From the NCBI RefSeq assembly GCF_010550675.1, contig NZ_JAAGOA010000014.1, forward strand, positions 124,001-188,000: 64,000 nt of DNA, given 5' to 3'. Positions 49,207-57,528 of this stretch are shown one piece after another. This stretch comes from Phytoactinopolyspora halotolerans. GTDB lineage: Bacteria > Actinomycetota > Actinomycetes > Jiangellales > Jiangellaceae. The position numbers and the translations under genes are program-made. The first letter of the stretch is position 1, and each line of letters starts with the position of its first letter. A model generated the notes under the pieces. The model did no database searches. It had not been told where the DNA came from and saw nothing but the letters and a program-made list of their open reading frames with translations.

Positions 49207-50036
49207 TCTGGGTGAACGGGGAGCTGGTTCCGGCTTCCGAGGCGAGAGTGAACGTGCTGGACCACGGCCTCACCGTGGGTGACGGCGTATTCGAGACGTT
49301 GAAGGTGGTCCACGGGGTTCCGTTCGCGCTCCAGCGGCACCTGGACCGGCTGGGACGCTCGGCGTCCGGGATGGGGCTGCCGGAACCCGACGACGAGCTG
49401 ATCCGCAAGGCGGTCGGTGACGTGTTGGCAGAGTTGGGCGCGCCGCCGCTGGCGCGGATGCGAATCACCTATACCGGCGGGGTCGCACCGCTGGGCTCCG
49501 GACGTGGCGACGCCGCTCCCACTGTCATCATTGCGTGCACACCCGTGGAGCCGTATGCGCCGACGACGGCCGTCGCGACGGTACCGTGGCGACGCAACGA
49601 GCGGGGTGCCACCACGGGCCTGAAGAGCACGTCGTACGCGGAGAACGTGATCGCGCTGGCCCGGGCCAACGAGCTGGGGGCAAGCGAGGCCCTGGTGGCC
49701 AACACCCGGGATCGGCTGTGTGAAGGCACCGGCAGCAACGTTTTCGTGGTGGTGGGCGGGCGGCTGTTGACACCGCCGCTGGAGTCCGGTTGCCTGGCCG
49801 GGATCACGCGGCAGCTGGTGCTGGAGTGGACCGATGCGGAGGAGGCGGACCTCGGGTTGGAGGTCCTCGACGAGGCCGAAGAGATCTTCCTCACGTCATC
49901 GGTGCGGGACGTGCAGGCCGTCCATGCCGTGATCCACGACGACGGGCGCCGTCGGGAGTTGACGGCGCCGGGGCCGGTGACGATACGAGCCGCGGCGGAG
50001 TTCGCTCGCCGTGGCGCGGAGACGTCCGAGCCGTAG
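49200..50036 (+). CDS. pabC: 4-amino-4-deoxychorismate lyase
   Basis: A 278-residue class IV PLP aminotransferase-like lyase: VNVLDHGLTVGDGVFETLKV (family start), TTGLKSTSYAENVIALARANE with the PLP Lys, ALVANTRDRLCEGTGSNVFVV and GCLAGITRQLVLEW. It releases pyruvate from aminodeoxychorismate to give p-aminobenzoate. GTG 49200 overlaps the pabB stop by 7 nt, so both are made together. Confidence 0.92.
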   Translation: MLIWVNGELVPASEARVNVLDHGLTVGDGVFETLKVVHGVPFALQRHLDRLGRSASGMGLPEPDDELIRKAVGDVLAELGAPPLARMRITYTGGVAPLGSGRGDAAPTVIIACTPVEPYAPTTAVATVPWRRNERGATTGLKSTSYAENVIALARANELGASEALVANTRDRLCEGTGSNVFVVVGGRLLTPPLESGCLAGITRQLVLEWTDAEEADLGLEVLDEAEEIFLTSSVRDVQAVHAVIHDDGRRRELTAPGPVTIRAAAEFARRGAETSEP

Positions 50037-50078
50037 AGCCGGGCCCTGGCTGCAGGTGCCGGCCGTCGGCGTGTGGCG

Positions 50079-50633
50079 CTAGCCGGCGGCGCGTCGTCGT
50101 TCGCGATAGGCGGCAACGTGGAGCCGGTTACCGCACGTCCGGCTGTCGCAGTAGCGTTTCGACCGGTTGCGGGACAGGTCCACCAGGACGCGTTCGCAGT
50201 CCGGGGCGTCGCACACACGCAGCCGTTCCTGCTCGCCCGCGACGACGACGAAGGCCAGAGCCATGCCGCCGTCGGTGAGCAGATGCTCGGCCAGGGATGC
50301 GCCTGGCGCGAAGTAGTGGATGTGCCAGTCGTAGCCGTCGTGGTCGGTGAGGCGCGGGCAGAGCCGGGCTTTGGCGAGAAGATCGTTGACCAGCGGCGAT
50401 GCTTCGTCTGTCCTCTCGGCCAAGAAGATGTCGCGGAACTTGGGCCGCAGCGCCTGGACGTTGCTCAGGTCGGTGCGGGTCAGTGGGCCGACGTCGCTGA
50501 TCGTGTTGTCGGCGACGAACGCGCGGAGCGCGTCGACGTCGGGCAGGAGTTCCTGGCCACCACTCTCCGGAGCAGTGTTGACCAGATCGACGACGACGCC
50601 GAGCGAGTGTTGTACGTCGTGGCTGAAAGTCAC
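50079..50633 (-). CDS. CGNR zinc-finger regulator
   Basis: A 184-residue protein with the conserved N-terminal ligand-like domain (LVNTAPESGGQELLPDVDALRAFV) and a C-terminal CGNR zinc finger, CDAPDCERVLVDLSRNRSKRYCDSRTCGNRLHVAAYR. Such proteins are DNA-binding transcription factors. Its target is not known; it is convergent with pabC. Confidence 0.93.
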   Translation of the reverse strand: MTFSHDVQHSLGVVVDLVNTAPESGGQELLPDVDALRAFVADNTISDVGPLTRTDLSNVQALRPKFRDIFLAERTDEASPLVNDLLAKARLCPRLTDHDGYDWHIHYFAPGASLAEHLLTDGGMALAFVVVAGEQERLRVCDAPDCERVLVDLSRNRSKRYCDSRTCGNRLHVAAYRERRRAAG

Positions 50634-50738
50634 GGCCTACCTCGTGGGGGACAGGTACCAGGTTGGCCGACCGTAGACCGAGCAGCGGTGATCGCACAAC
50701 ACCAGGTCCCAAATAGGGACATAACGGTAACCTGGTGG

Positions 50739-51155
50739 CTACGCTCCGTCGAGCAGCGCGTCGAGTGTCAGGTCGATGTCCAGGTGCTGGCCCTCCGTGC
50801 CGGGCGGTACCAGGCGCCACGTCTCGGCCAGGAACGCCTCGATCGCCTCGGCGGGTGCGCGCAAGTACGCGTCGCCGTCGGGGGAGGAGAGTTGGATCTG
50901 GATCGTGGGCAACGCGTTGGGGCTGTTGACCGGCCAGATCGTGACGTCGCCGACACCGGTCCGCTTGTCCAGCCCTTCACTGAGCAGGTCGCGGGCGAAG
51001 ACCCAGCGGACGGGCGCCTCGGAGTTCGTTCCGAAGATCACCGTCACGGCCAGGGGGTCTTCCCGGTGGTACTCGAAGTCCGCGGGTAGCGGGCTAGGGT
51101 CCGGCGAGTCGGTGATCAGCCGGAGCGTGATGTGGTGGGAGACCATGTGTTCCAT
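50739..51155 (-). CDS. SsgA-family sporulation/cell division regulator
   Basis: A 138-residue SsgA/SsgB-like protein: DFEYHREDPLAVTVIFGTNSEAPVRWVFARDLLSEGLDKRTGVGDVTIWP is the family hallmark, and AYLRAPAEAIEAFLAETWRLVPPGTE closes it. These proteins guide septum formation and sporulation of filamentous actinomycetes, so the host is probably a hyphal or sporulating organism. ATG 51155 or ATG 51146; a GGGGGG sequence is upstream of both. Confidence 0.92.
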   Translation of the reverse strand: MEHMVSHHITLRLITDSPDPSPLPADFEYHREDPLAVTVIFGTNSEAPVRWVFARDLLSEGLDKRTGVGDVTIWPVNSPNALPTIQIQLSSPDGDAYLRAPAEAIEAFLAETWRLVPPGTEGQHLDIDLTLDALLDGA

Positions 51156-51327
51156 ACCCCCCAAGACGGAGGGTCACATGAGCTGTGACGCGGGTTTTAT
51201 AACGAAAAGATAACGGTATTGGGAGGTGTCAATAGGTCGAACGGGCGAGACGCGGACGACGTCTGGCTGGTCGGGGTGCCGGTTCGTCGTTTGGGGTCAG
51301 GGTGAGGTATGGTTCTGTTCGCGCAGG

Positions 51328-51399
51328 GGGCGATTAGCTCAGCGGGAGAGCGCTTCGTTCACACCGAAGAGGTCACTGGTTCGATCCCAGTATCGCCCA
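51328..51399 (+). tRNA. tRNA-Val (anticodon CAC)
   Basis: GGGCGATTAGCTCAGCGGGA starts the molecule. The anticodon loop is TTCACAC (CAC, Val), the T-arm GGTTCGATCCC and the acceptor ATCGCCC plus discriminator A; CCA is not encoded. The following sequence is gene-poor. Confidence 0.97.
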
Positions 51400-52290
51400 C
51401 TCGTATTTTCCCAGCTAGACGGCCTGTCGATCAACATCATCGACGGGCCGTTCGTGCGAAGTGGGAGCAAATTGGGAGCACCCGATCTTGACCACATTCG
51501 CATTCCGAAGTGTTCGTGGTGCCGTCGCGGTGCAGGGCAGGCGTCAGGCTGTGGGGCCGTCGGTGGGGAACGCTACGCCGCGAGGTGATGGGCCAAGGGC
51601 GGCAACTTGTCGCCGCCAGCGCCGAATCCGTTCCAGACAAGCTCCAAAACAGCCCGGAACGGGTCATTCTCGTGCGCCAAACACTCGACGTGATCGTCAC
51701 CCTAGCGCGACGTTGAGATCACGCACGCGGCGCACGATCAACTGGGCCCTGACCTTGTGCTACGTCTTGGGCGCGAACGTGGTGAAGTCGAATTCGGCGA
51801 CCTCGGCATCGCAAGATCAACTGGCCCCTGGCCTCATTGAAGATCGCCCGCGGGTAGGTGGTCGGGTCCACGCGTTTGCGTCGGTACCGGCGATGGGGTG
51901 TTCTCCCCGTGGAATCGGCCTCGTGGGCAGTGCCGATCACATCCCGCACGGCGATATTTTCCCGACGTCGGCACGACGCGATCCAGTTCGATTGCCTCAT
52001 CAGAACCGGGGACACGCACCACACCAACCGGAATCACCTTCACCGGGATCGGGCCCAAGGGCACCAACTCGACGGCGGGATCGACGCCCACCGACGTCTG
52101 CGGGGCTGATGTTGGCGCCGGGCTGGGGCTCAGTCCAGGGATCGGACGCCTGCGCGGTGAGCTCACCACTACTTCCTCAGGCCTATCTGCTCCGCTCCCA
52201 GAGCTGCGGACAGGTTGGGGCTTGGCACGTCTTGGGCCAGAAGGCGGTCTGGGTAACGGACCATCCCGATCAGCATGCGACACTCTGCGA
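51400..52290. other. Gene-poor stretch behind tRNA-Val
   Basis: About 890 bp with no gene I can support. On the minus strand around 51585-51715 a stretch reads HVECLAHENDPFRAVLELVW.. and ends at a stop, without start, like the tail of a lost gene. On the minus strand around 51830 another scrap reads RKRVDPTTYPRAIFNEARGQ. There are two similar GATCAACTGG direct repeats (51737 and 51812). The location behind a tRNA 3' end suggests the wreck of an integrated element. Confidence 0.4.
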
Positions 52291-52581
52291 ATGATCCGCG
52301 TGACGTTCCTCTATCCGAAGACCGACGAGTCGACGTTTGACATGGACTACTACACGTCGACGCACATGCCGATGCTCGCCGCCGCGCTCGGCGACGACTG
52401 TCAGAGCTGGGGCGCGGACAAGATCACCAGCGGCCCGTACGAGGCGATTGGTTGGGCGCTCGTGTCGAGCGCCGAAGCGTTCGGCGCAGCGATGACCGAA
52501 AAGGGCGCCGAGGTCAGGGCTGATGTTGCCAACTACACCAACGTGCGCCCCGACGTGGTCATGGGAGACGTTGTCAGATAG
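52291..52581 (+). CDS. EthD-domain protein
   Basis: A 96-residue protein of the EthD/dimeric alpha-beta-barrel family: MIRVTFLYPKTDESTFDMDYYTSTHMPMLAAAL, with the HMPM segment and the C-terminal NYTNVRPDVVMGDVV. EthD proteins accompany monooxygenase systems or act as small isomerases. The ATG directly follows a TGCGACACTCTGCGA stretch, so a leaderless mRNA is possible. Confidence 0.88.
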   Translation: MIRVTFLYPKTDESTFDMDYYTSTHMPMLAAALGDDCQSWGADKITSGPYEAIGWALVSSAEAFGAAMTEKGAEVRADVANYTNVRPDVVMGDVVR

Positions 52582-52883
52582 GGGCGACGACTGCTGGGAG
52601 CTCCGGCTCGCAGACGACGGCTAGAGGCTCCCCGGCTCCAGCCACTGTGATCCGCCGGTTGATCCGCGACACTTTGTCGGCTCTTTGTGCGCGGGTGGCC
52701 TCATTGCCGAGTTGACCTCTACTGGATCAAGGCGGCTCGCTGCTCTCGCCGCATGCCCGGCCTGGCGCCGGGCATGCGGCTTGGCGGCCGTTCCGGGCGC
52801 GGCCGGGCAGCGAGTTCGCGTCCTATCTGGGTCTTGAGGTGCCAAGGTCGTTTTCGATCGCGCCTCGTAGTGTAGGGGCCATC
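52582..52883. other. Intergenic region
   Basis: 302 bp without a supported gene. It contains a GC-rich near-palindrome around 52752-52785 (GCATGCCCGGC / GCCGGGCATGC), which may be the terminator of the EthD gene. TAGTGTA near 52868 could be the promoter of the DUF402 gene. Confidence 0.45.
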
Positions 52884-53555
52884 ATGACAGGTCAGGCGGT
52901 GCGTTATTTCGAATCGGCGAGTACTGCGGTTCGACGTGACGTCTATCGGGGGAAGGTGTGGTCGGCCACACCATGCTGGGTCGTGGAGGACGGCGCCGAC
53001 TTGATAGCACTCGCACTGTGGCCTGGCATCGAGTTGCTTGCCGCGACGACCTGGACCGAGTCTCAACGAACGGGTAGCGAAGCGGTCCGGAATCGAGGGG
53101 TTGGCCATCTCGCCTCGGGGGAATGGGAGCTGGGTCCTTGGGCGTGGCGTGACACGACCCGGCTCATGCTCTCGTCCCCTGACTCGTACTTCACCGTGTC
53201 TCTGTTCTTCGATGATAACGGCTCACAATGGATCTGGTACGTCGACTTCGAACGCCCGTACCGGCGGACACTGATCGGATACGACACCTTCGACTTGATG
53301 CTGGACCTCGTCATCGAACTTGATGGAACGTATCGCTGGAAGGACAAGGACGAATACGACCAAGGACGCCGCCTGGGGATCATCACCGATGATGACCACA
53401 AGAGAGTGTCAGACGCGCAAGAGCAGGTCATCAGCTTGCTATCGGGCCGAGAGGGCGCTTTCCATGAACACTGGACGACGTGGCGTCGTGATCCACATTG
53501 GCCACGGCCAGTGCTTCCGTCAGATGCGCTGACAATACCGACCCACGACGTGTGA
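52884..53555 (+). CDS. DUF402-domain protein
   Basis: A 223-residue protein: VYRGKVWSATPCWVVEDGADLIALALWPG, then SLFFDDNGSQWIWYVDFERPYRRTLIGYDTFDLMLDLVIELDGTYRWKDKDEYDQGRRLGIITDD, the DUF402 core with its conserved Asp/Tyr residues. DUF402 includes nucleoside di/triphosphatase-like (Ntdp) enzymes, so a phosphatase role on a nucleotide is possible. ATG 52884 fits the domain start. Confidence 0.87.
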   Translation: MTGQAVRYFESASTAVRRDVYRGKVWSATPCWVVEDGADLIALALWPGIELLAATTWTESQRTGSEAVRNRGVGHLASGEWELGPWAWRDTTRLMLSSPDSYFTVSLFFDDNGSQWIWYVDFERPYRRTLIGYDTFDLMLDLVIELDGTYRWKDKDEYDQGRRLGIITDDDHKRVSDAQEQVISLLSGREGAFHEHWTTWRRDPHWPRPVLPSDALTIPTHDV

Positions 53556-53800
53556 TCATCAAAGGATGCCTCGCGTTCGCATTCCGCCGTTCCCCTCGTC
53601 GCGGTCATTCTGCGGCCTGCGCTGCGCGGGTCAAGGGCGCTCGCAGGCTTGCGTCGCTTCGTGTTGATCTTCAATCACCCTTGACCCGCTTCGCTTCTGC
53701 CCACGGATGGCCGCTGCGAGGGGAACGGCTCAGAATGGGACCGGCCCGGTGGGTTACGGGTACGCCAGACGAGGAACGGTACGAAGGAGGTGCGTATCCC

Positions 53801-53968
53801 ATGAGTGAACCCACAGCTCACCCGCCGATGCATGGCGAGATGCTGGAGAAGAGCGTGGACGAGATCCTGGCCGGAGCGCGCCTGCTGCCGTTCGGCGACG
53901 AGATGATCATCGAGGAGCTGACCGAGGACGAGCAGCGGGACTTCCTCGATGCCATCAAGAACGCATGA
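53801..53968 (+). CDS. Small VapB-like antitoxin candidate
   Basis: A 55-residue protein (MSEPTAHPPMHGEMLEKSVDEILAGARLLPFGDEMIIEELTEDEQRDFLDAIKNA), with AAGGAGG before the ATG. It is acidic, helical and ends overlapping (4 nt) the start of a broken PIN-domain gene, in the usual antitoxin-before-toxin order. No DNA-binding fold is obvious, so the antitoxin call is by context. Confidence 0.6.
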   Translation: MSEPTAHPPMHGEMLEKSVDEILAGARLLPFGDEMIIEELTEDEQRDFLDAIKNA

Positions 53969-54298
53969 GCGCACGCGGTCGAGGGCTGGTGGTGATCGAT
54001 ACCGGCGTGCAGCGCGCGACTGGCCCGCATCCAAGAGCCGTTGGCCTCGGGGTATCTGCCGCTGGTCGAGGGGCGAGCGCGCATTCTGTCGTTGGTGACC
54101 GTGGCCGAGCTTCGCTACGGCGCCAAACGGGCGGGATGGGGAGGGAAGCAGCTCCAGCGGTTGGACTACGAGATCACGCGTTGTCAGATCGTGTGGCCCG
54201 GTCCGGAACTGGTTGACGTCTATGCCAACCTGCGAACGTGGTGCGTTAACAGCGGTCATGGCCTCGGGCACAAGGAGCATGAGGCCGACCGGCGTTGA
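53965..54298 (+). pseudogene. Broken PIN-domain (VapC-like) toxin
   Basis: The first frame reads GLVVIDTGV (PIN start with first Asp), then a frameshift near 54010 continues in another frame with ARLARIQEPLASGYLPLVEG and ILSLVTVAELRYGAKRAGW (conserved Glu) and GHGLGHKEHEADRR, then stop. The end with the last acidic residues is missing. As it stands it cannot make a full PIN nuclease. Confidence 0.72.
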
Positions 54299-54416
54299 GG
54301 ACATTGCGGGGACATTCCGAAAGGCTGACGGCTCCGGGACGTTCCAACTGGTAATCCGGGTAGCGCCGAACCCGGATGGCATATACGACCTCGTCACGAT
54401 CCTTACAAGGCAGTAG
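54299..54416 (+). pseudogene. Scrap of an unidentified gene, possibly a toxin C-terminus
   Basis: An open frame ending at 54416 reads IAGTFRKADGSGTFQLVIRVAPNPDGIYDLVTILTRQ. It lacks a start of its own and looks like the C-terminal end of a compact beta-rich domain, as in secreted polymorphic toxins. It is 2 nt before a zinc-ribbon gene. Assignment is tentative. Confidence 0.35.
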
Positions 54417-54418
54417 CC

Positions 54419-54694
54419 ATGTATGAATGTCCTGTCTGTCGCCATGCCGGTCTGGTGGCTCGTCCATACGGGACGTGGCCGCCTCCGCAGGAACTTGAGC
54501 TAACACCTCCGTATGAAGATCTATTGGGCAGGCCGTCGTACGAAGTCTGTCCCAGGTGTGGCTTCGAAATTGGGAACGACGACCACCCTGGCGGTACGGC
54601 TCGTCCGATGTCGTTCGAGGAGTATCGGCGCGAATGGGAGGAAGAAGGCCGCCCATGGTTCGATGACGATGCCCACGTCTATGGAGATGCGTAA
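54419..54694 (+). CDS. Zinc-ribbon protein, possible immunity protein
   Basis: A 91-residue protein with two Cys pairs, CPVCRHAGL and CPRCGFEIGNDDHPG, and an acidic end FEEYRREWEEEGRPWFDDD. Small proteins with this paired CPxC zinc ribbon occur beside polymorphic toxins as likely immunity proteins. The scrap just upstream may be the last trace of the toxin. No other function is visible. Confidence 0.6.
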   Translation: MYECPVCRHAGLVARPYGTWPPPQELELTPPYEDLLGRPSYEVCPRCGFEIGNDDHPGGTARPMSFEEYRREWEEEGRPWFDDDAHVYGDA

Positions 54695-55050
54695 CTGACT
54701 GACATCTGGCCATGGCGATGCGTAGCTTCACAACGCGGTGACGCGCCGCGGGCGCCGTGAAGAGAGATATTTGGTGGAGCCGACGATACTGATAGGTCGC
54801 TGCATCGCGGCTGGTTCCCCCTTTACTTTGCTCGTTGTCCCACACATTGTGGGCGCTCGCGAGGTCGTGTCGGAGGCGGTAAGGGTTGCGGCATGCCCCA
54901 TGTTGTCGGTTGTGGGTGTGATGATCACGTGACATGGCAGTGATTCGGATTGCGGTGGCGCAAGGTGTGGGGACGCAGACCCCGGACGGGATGTCGATTC
55001 GTGAGCAGGGGAGACGGGTTCGGTCGTTTCTCGGGAAGTTGAGTCCCTCA
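54695..55050. other. Intergenic region before the IS element
   Basis: 356 bp without a convincing gene. The base composition is lower in GC than the surroundings (for example around 54780-54850), and no RNA gene or repeat is recognised. Confidence 0.4.
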
Positions 55051-56446
55051 TAGTGGTGTAGCGCGGTCGCTGTTCGTCGTGTTGACGTGACGAAGTGCGG
55101 CCACCGCGTGATCCTTTCGAGTGAACCTTCCACAGCACTCTCGAGCTCCAGCATCACGATGACCGCACCTCATATTGTCGACCCTGCCGGTCTGCTTGGC
55201 CAGGCACTGTCCGAAGCCTCGCCTGATTTGATGCGGCAGTTGTTGCAGACGGTGATCAATGCCCTGCTCAGCGCGGATGCCGCCGCGGTCGTCGGGGCGG
55301 AGTGGGGCCGGCGCTCGCCAGGGGCGCACGGCGCAGCGCAACGGCTACCGGCACCGCGATCTGGACACCCGGGTCGGGACCGTCGACGTCGCAGTCCCGA
55401 AGCTGCGCACCGGCACCTATTTCCCGCACATGGCTGCTCGAGCGGCGCAAGCGAGCCGAGTCCGCGTTGATCACGGTTGTCGCTGACTCCTTACCTCGCC
55501 GGAGTCTCGACACGCCGGATGGACAAGCTGGTCAAGACCCTCGGCATCAACTCCGTGTCCAAGTCGCAGGTGTCCCGGATGGCCGCCGACCTGGACGAGC
55601 ACGTCGAGCAGTTCCGCCACCGCCCACTGGATGCCGCGGGGGGGCGTTCACGTTCGTAGCTGCGGACGCGCTGACGATGAAAGTGCGCGAGGGTGGACGG
55701 GTCGTGAACGCCGTGGTCCTGATCGCCACCGGGGTCAACGGGGACGGGCACCGTGAGGTCCTGGGCATGCGGGTGGCCACCAGCGAGACCGGGCCGGCGT
55801 GCAAGCGAGTTCTTCGCCGACCTCGTCGCCCGCGGCCTCACCGGCGTCAAGCTCGTCACCTCCGATGCGCACGCGGGCCTGGTCGAGGCGATCGCGGCGA
55901 ACCTGCCCGGCGCCACCTGGCAGCGCTGCCGCACCCACTACGCGGCGAACCTCATGGCGATCTGCCCGAAGAGCATGTGGCCTGCGGTCAAGGCGATGCT
56001 GCACTGGCGTCTACGACCAGCCCGACACCGCCGCGGTGCGTGCCCAGTTCGACCGGCTGCTCGAATACGTCGGCGGCAAGCTGCCCGCGGTGGCAGAGCA
56101 TCTGGCCGAGGCACGGGCGGACATCCTTGCGTTCACCACCTTCCCCAAGGACGTCTGGTCCCAGGTCTGGTCCAACAAGCCCGCCGAACGGCTCAACAAA
56201 CCAGATCCGCCGCCGCACCGACGCCGTCGGCATCTTCCCGAACCGCGACGTGATCGTCCGCCTCGTCGGCGCTGTCCTGGCCGAGCAGACCGATGAGTGG
56301 GCCGAAGGCCGCCGCTACCTCGGCCTCGAAGTCCTCGCCCGATGCCGCCTCGCCCCCGTCACCGACCCCACGACGGAGGTGACCACCGACCCAGTCCTCG
56401 AACTCAGCGCCTAACCTACCGAGGATCATCGGGAGCTACACCACTA
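55051..56446 (+). mobile_element. Degenerate IS256-family insertion sequence
   Basis: A 1.4-kb element bounded by TAGTGGTGTAGC (55051-55062) and its inverted copy GCTACACCACTA (56435-56446). It contains a mutator-type transposase broken by several frameshifts. No clear target-site duplication is seen. It lies between the toxin-immunity scraps and a broken MocR gene. Confidence 0.82.
55159..56414 (+). pseudogene. IS256-family transposase, frameshifted
   Basis: Pieces of one protein lie in different frames in the right order: LLGQALSEASPDLMRQLLQT; QRNGYRHRDLDTRVGTVDVAVPKLRTGTYFP; MDKLVKTLGINSVSKSQVSRM; VAADALTMKVREGGRVVNA (first catalytic Asp); GVKLVTSDAHAGLVEAIAANLPGATWQRCRTHY (second Asp); KDVWSQVWSNKPAERLNK (Glu); and RRTDAVGIFPNRDVIVRLVGAVLAEQTDEW to the stop. 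At least five frame changes are needed, so it is inactive unless the sequence has base-call errors. Confidence 0.88.
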
Positions 56447-56589
56447 CCTGGGACTTGACCGGTTGGTGTGGATCCACCCGATCCGGAGCCCACCCCAGAA
56501 CACTTTGGACAGACTTCCGATCGTGACTACGGCCGCGCTGGAGCTGAGCGTGGCGAGCGGTGTCGGCCGGTCCTGGCGGTCGAGTGGAG

Positions 56590-57469
56590 GATCAGCGAGA
56601 ACGCGGTCTTACAGGATCGTTGTTCGGCTCGCCTCGGCGGCCGACAGGGTCACGGCGGCCTGCGCGTCGCTGAGCGCGGCACCGGTGGGATTTGGAACGT
56701 TGTCAGGTACATCGCGCCCGGGGCTGTCGCGTGGATCACGCGAGTTGCCACGTCAACGAGTAGGCCGGAGGCATCGACGGGCAGGGCGACAAGTTGGCTG
56801 CGGCCTCGTCGGCGTACCGCGTCGATGATTCCGGGATAGGTCACCGCCTCGAGCGCAAACGGTCGGCGTGTCCGGTGCAGTGCCTCGGCGACCAGGCCAG
56901 CGCCTGTTGACCGCCGTTGGTGACGATGATCTCGTCGGGGCTAGCGTCGATGCCATCTCTGCGGAGCTTGTGCGCGATGGCCTCGAGCAGGACGGGGTGT
57001 CCAGCCGGGTAGTAGCCGGCGTCCTGTCTGGCGGACTGAGGCAGTAACACATCAGGGCGGGCGAGGGCGTCGAGAACGGCGGCGCGACGCCGGGGCTGGC
57101 GATCGTCAGGTCGAGATGAGGGCGTGTTCCTGTGGTGAACAGGTTAGCGAGCGGATTGGTGAGCGCGTCAATGCCGTCCCGTGCTCGCGTGGTGGCCCCG
57201 ACATGTGGCGCAGCACCCCGGCGCCCTATCAGCCAGCCGTCGTCGCGGAGTTGGCCGTAAGCCGCTGTGACGGTGTTGCGCGAGACAGTCAGCGTGGCGG
57301 CTAGGGCTCGCTCGGACGGCAGCCGGGAACCGGTGTCGACTGCACCGGCCTCGGCCAGGGCACGGATTGCTTCCGCGAGCCGTAGGTACAGCGGGCCCGG
57401 GCGGCCCCGCCATCCATGCAGCCTGGCCTTCAGATGTTCCGGAGTCACGTGCTGCGGCGTCACAGGCAT
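56590..57469 (-). pseudogene. MocR/GntR-aminotransferase regulator, frameshifted
   Basis: The GntR winged helix is intact: LYLRLAEAIRALAEAGAVDTGSRLPSERALAATLTVSRNTVTAAYGQLRDDGWLIGRRG. The aminotransferase-like part then continues in three other frames: VLLPQSARQDAGYYPAGHPVLLEAIAHKL; LVAEALHRTRRPFALEAVTYPGIIDAVRRRG; and NPTGAALSDAQAA. The PLP Lys region and the rest are lost at the IS border. It once controlled the divergent decarboxylase. ATG 57469 is the likely old start. Confidence 0.85.
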
Positions 57470-57484
57470 GGTGCCAGTTGTCCC

Positions 57485-57514
57485 GAACTGGCTCTTGTTT
57501 TCGAGAGCCAGTTC
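57485..57514. promoter_or_regulatory. Perfect operator between the MocR remnant and the decarboxylase
   Basis: GAACTGGCTCT (57485-57495) and AGAGCCAGTTC (57504-57514) are perfect 11-bp inverted repeats in the 59-bp divergent region. Such symmetry and position indicate the MocR binding site, still intact although the regulator gene is broken. Confidence 0.75.
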
Positions 57515-57528
57515 AGGAGACTGAGGGG

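Noticed and set aside
51834-52283. A 149-codon minus-strand protein
   Set aside because: Pro/Arg/Ser-rich with no family features and no ribosome binding site. More likely noise in a gene-poor stretch.
55021-56460. Target-site duplication of the IS element
   Set aside because: The 8-9 bases outside the two inverted ends (GTCCCTCA left, CCTGGGAC right) are not direct repeats, so no duplication is claimed.
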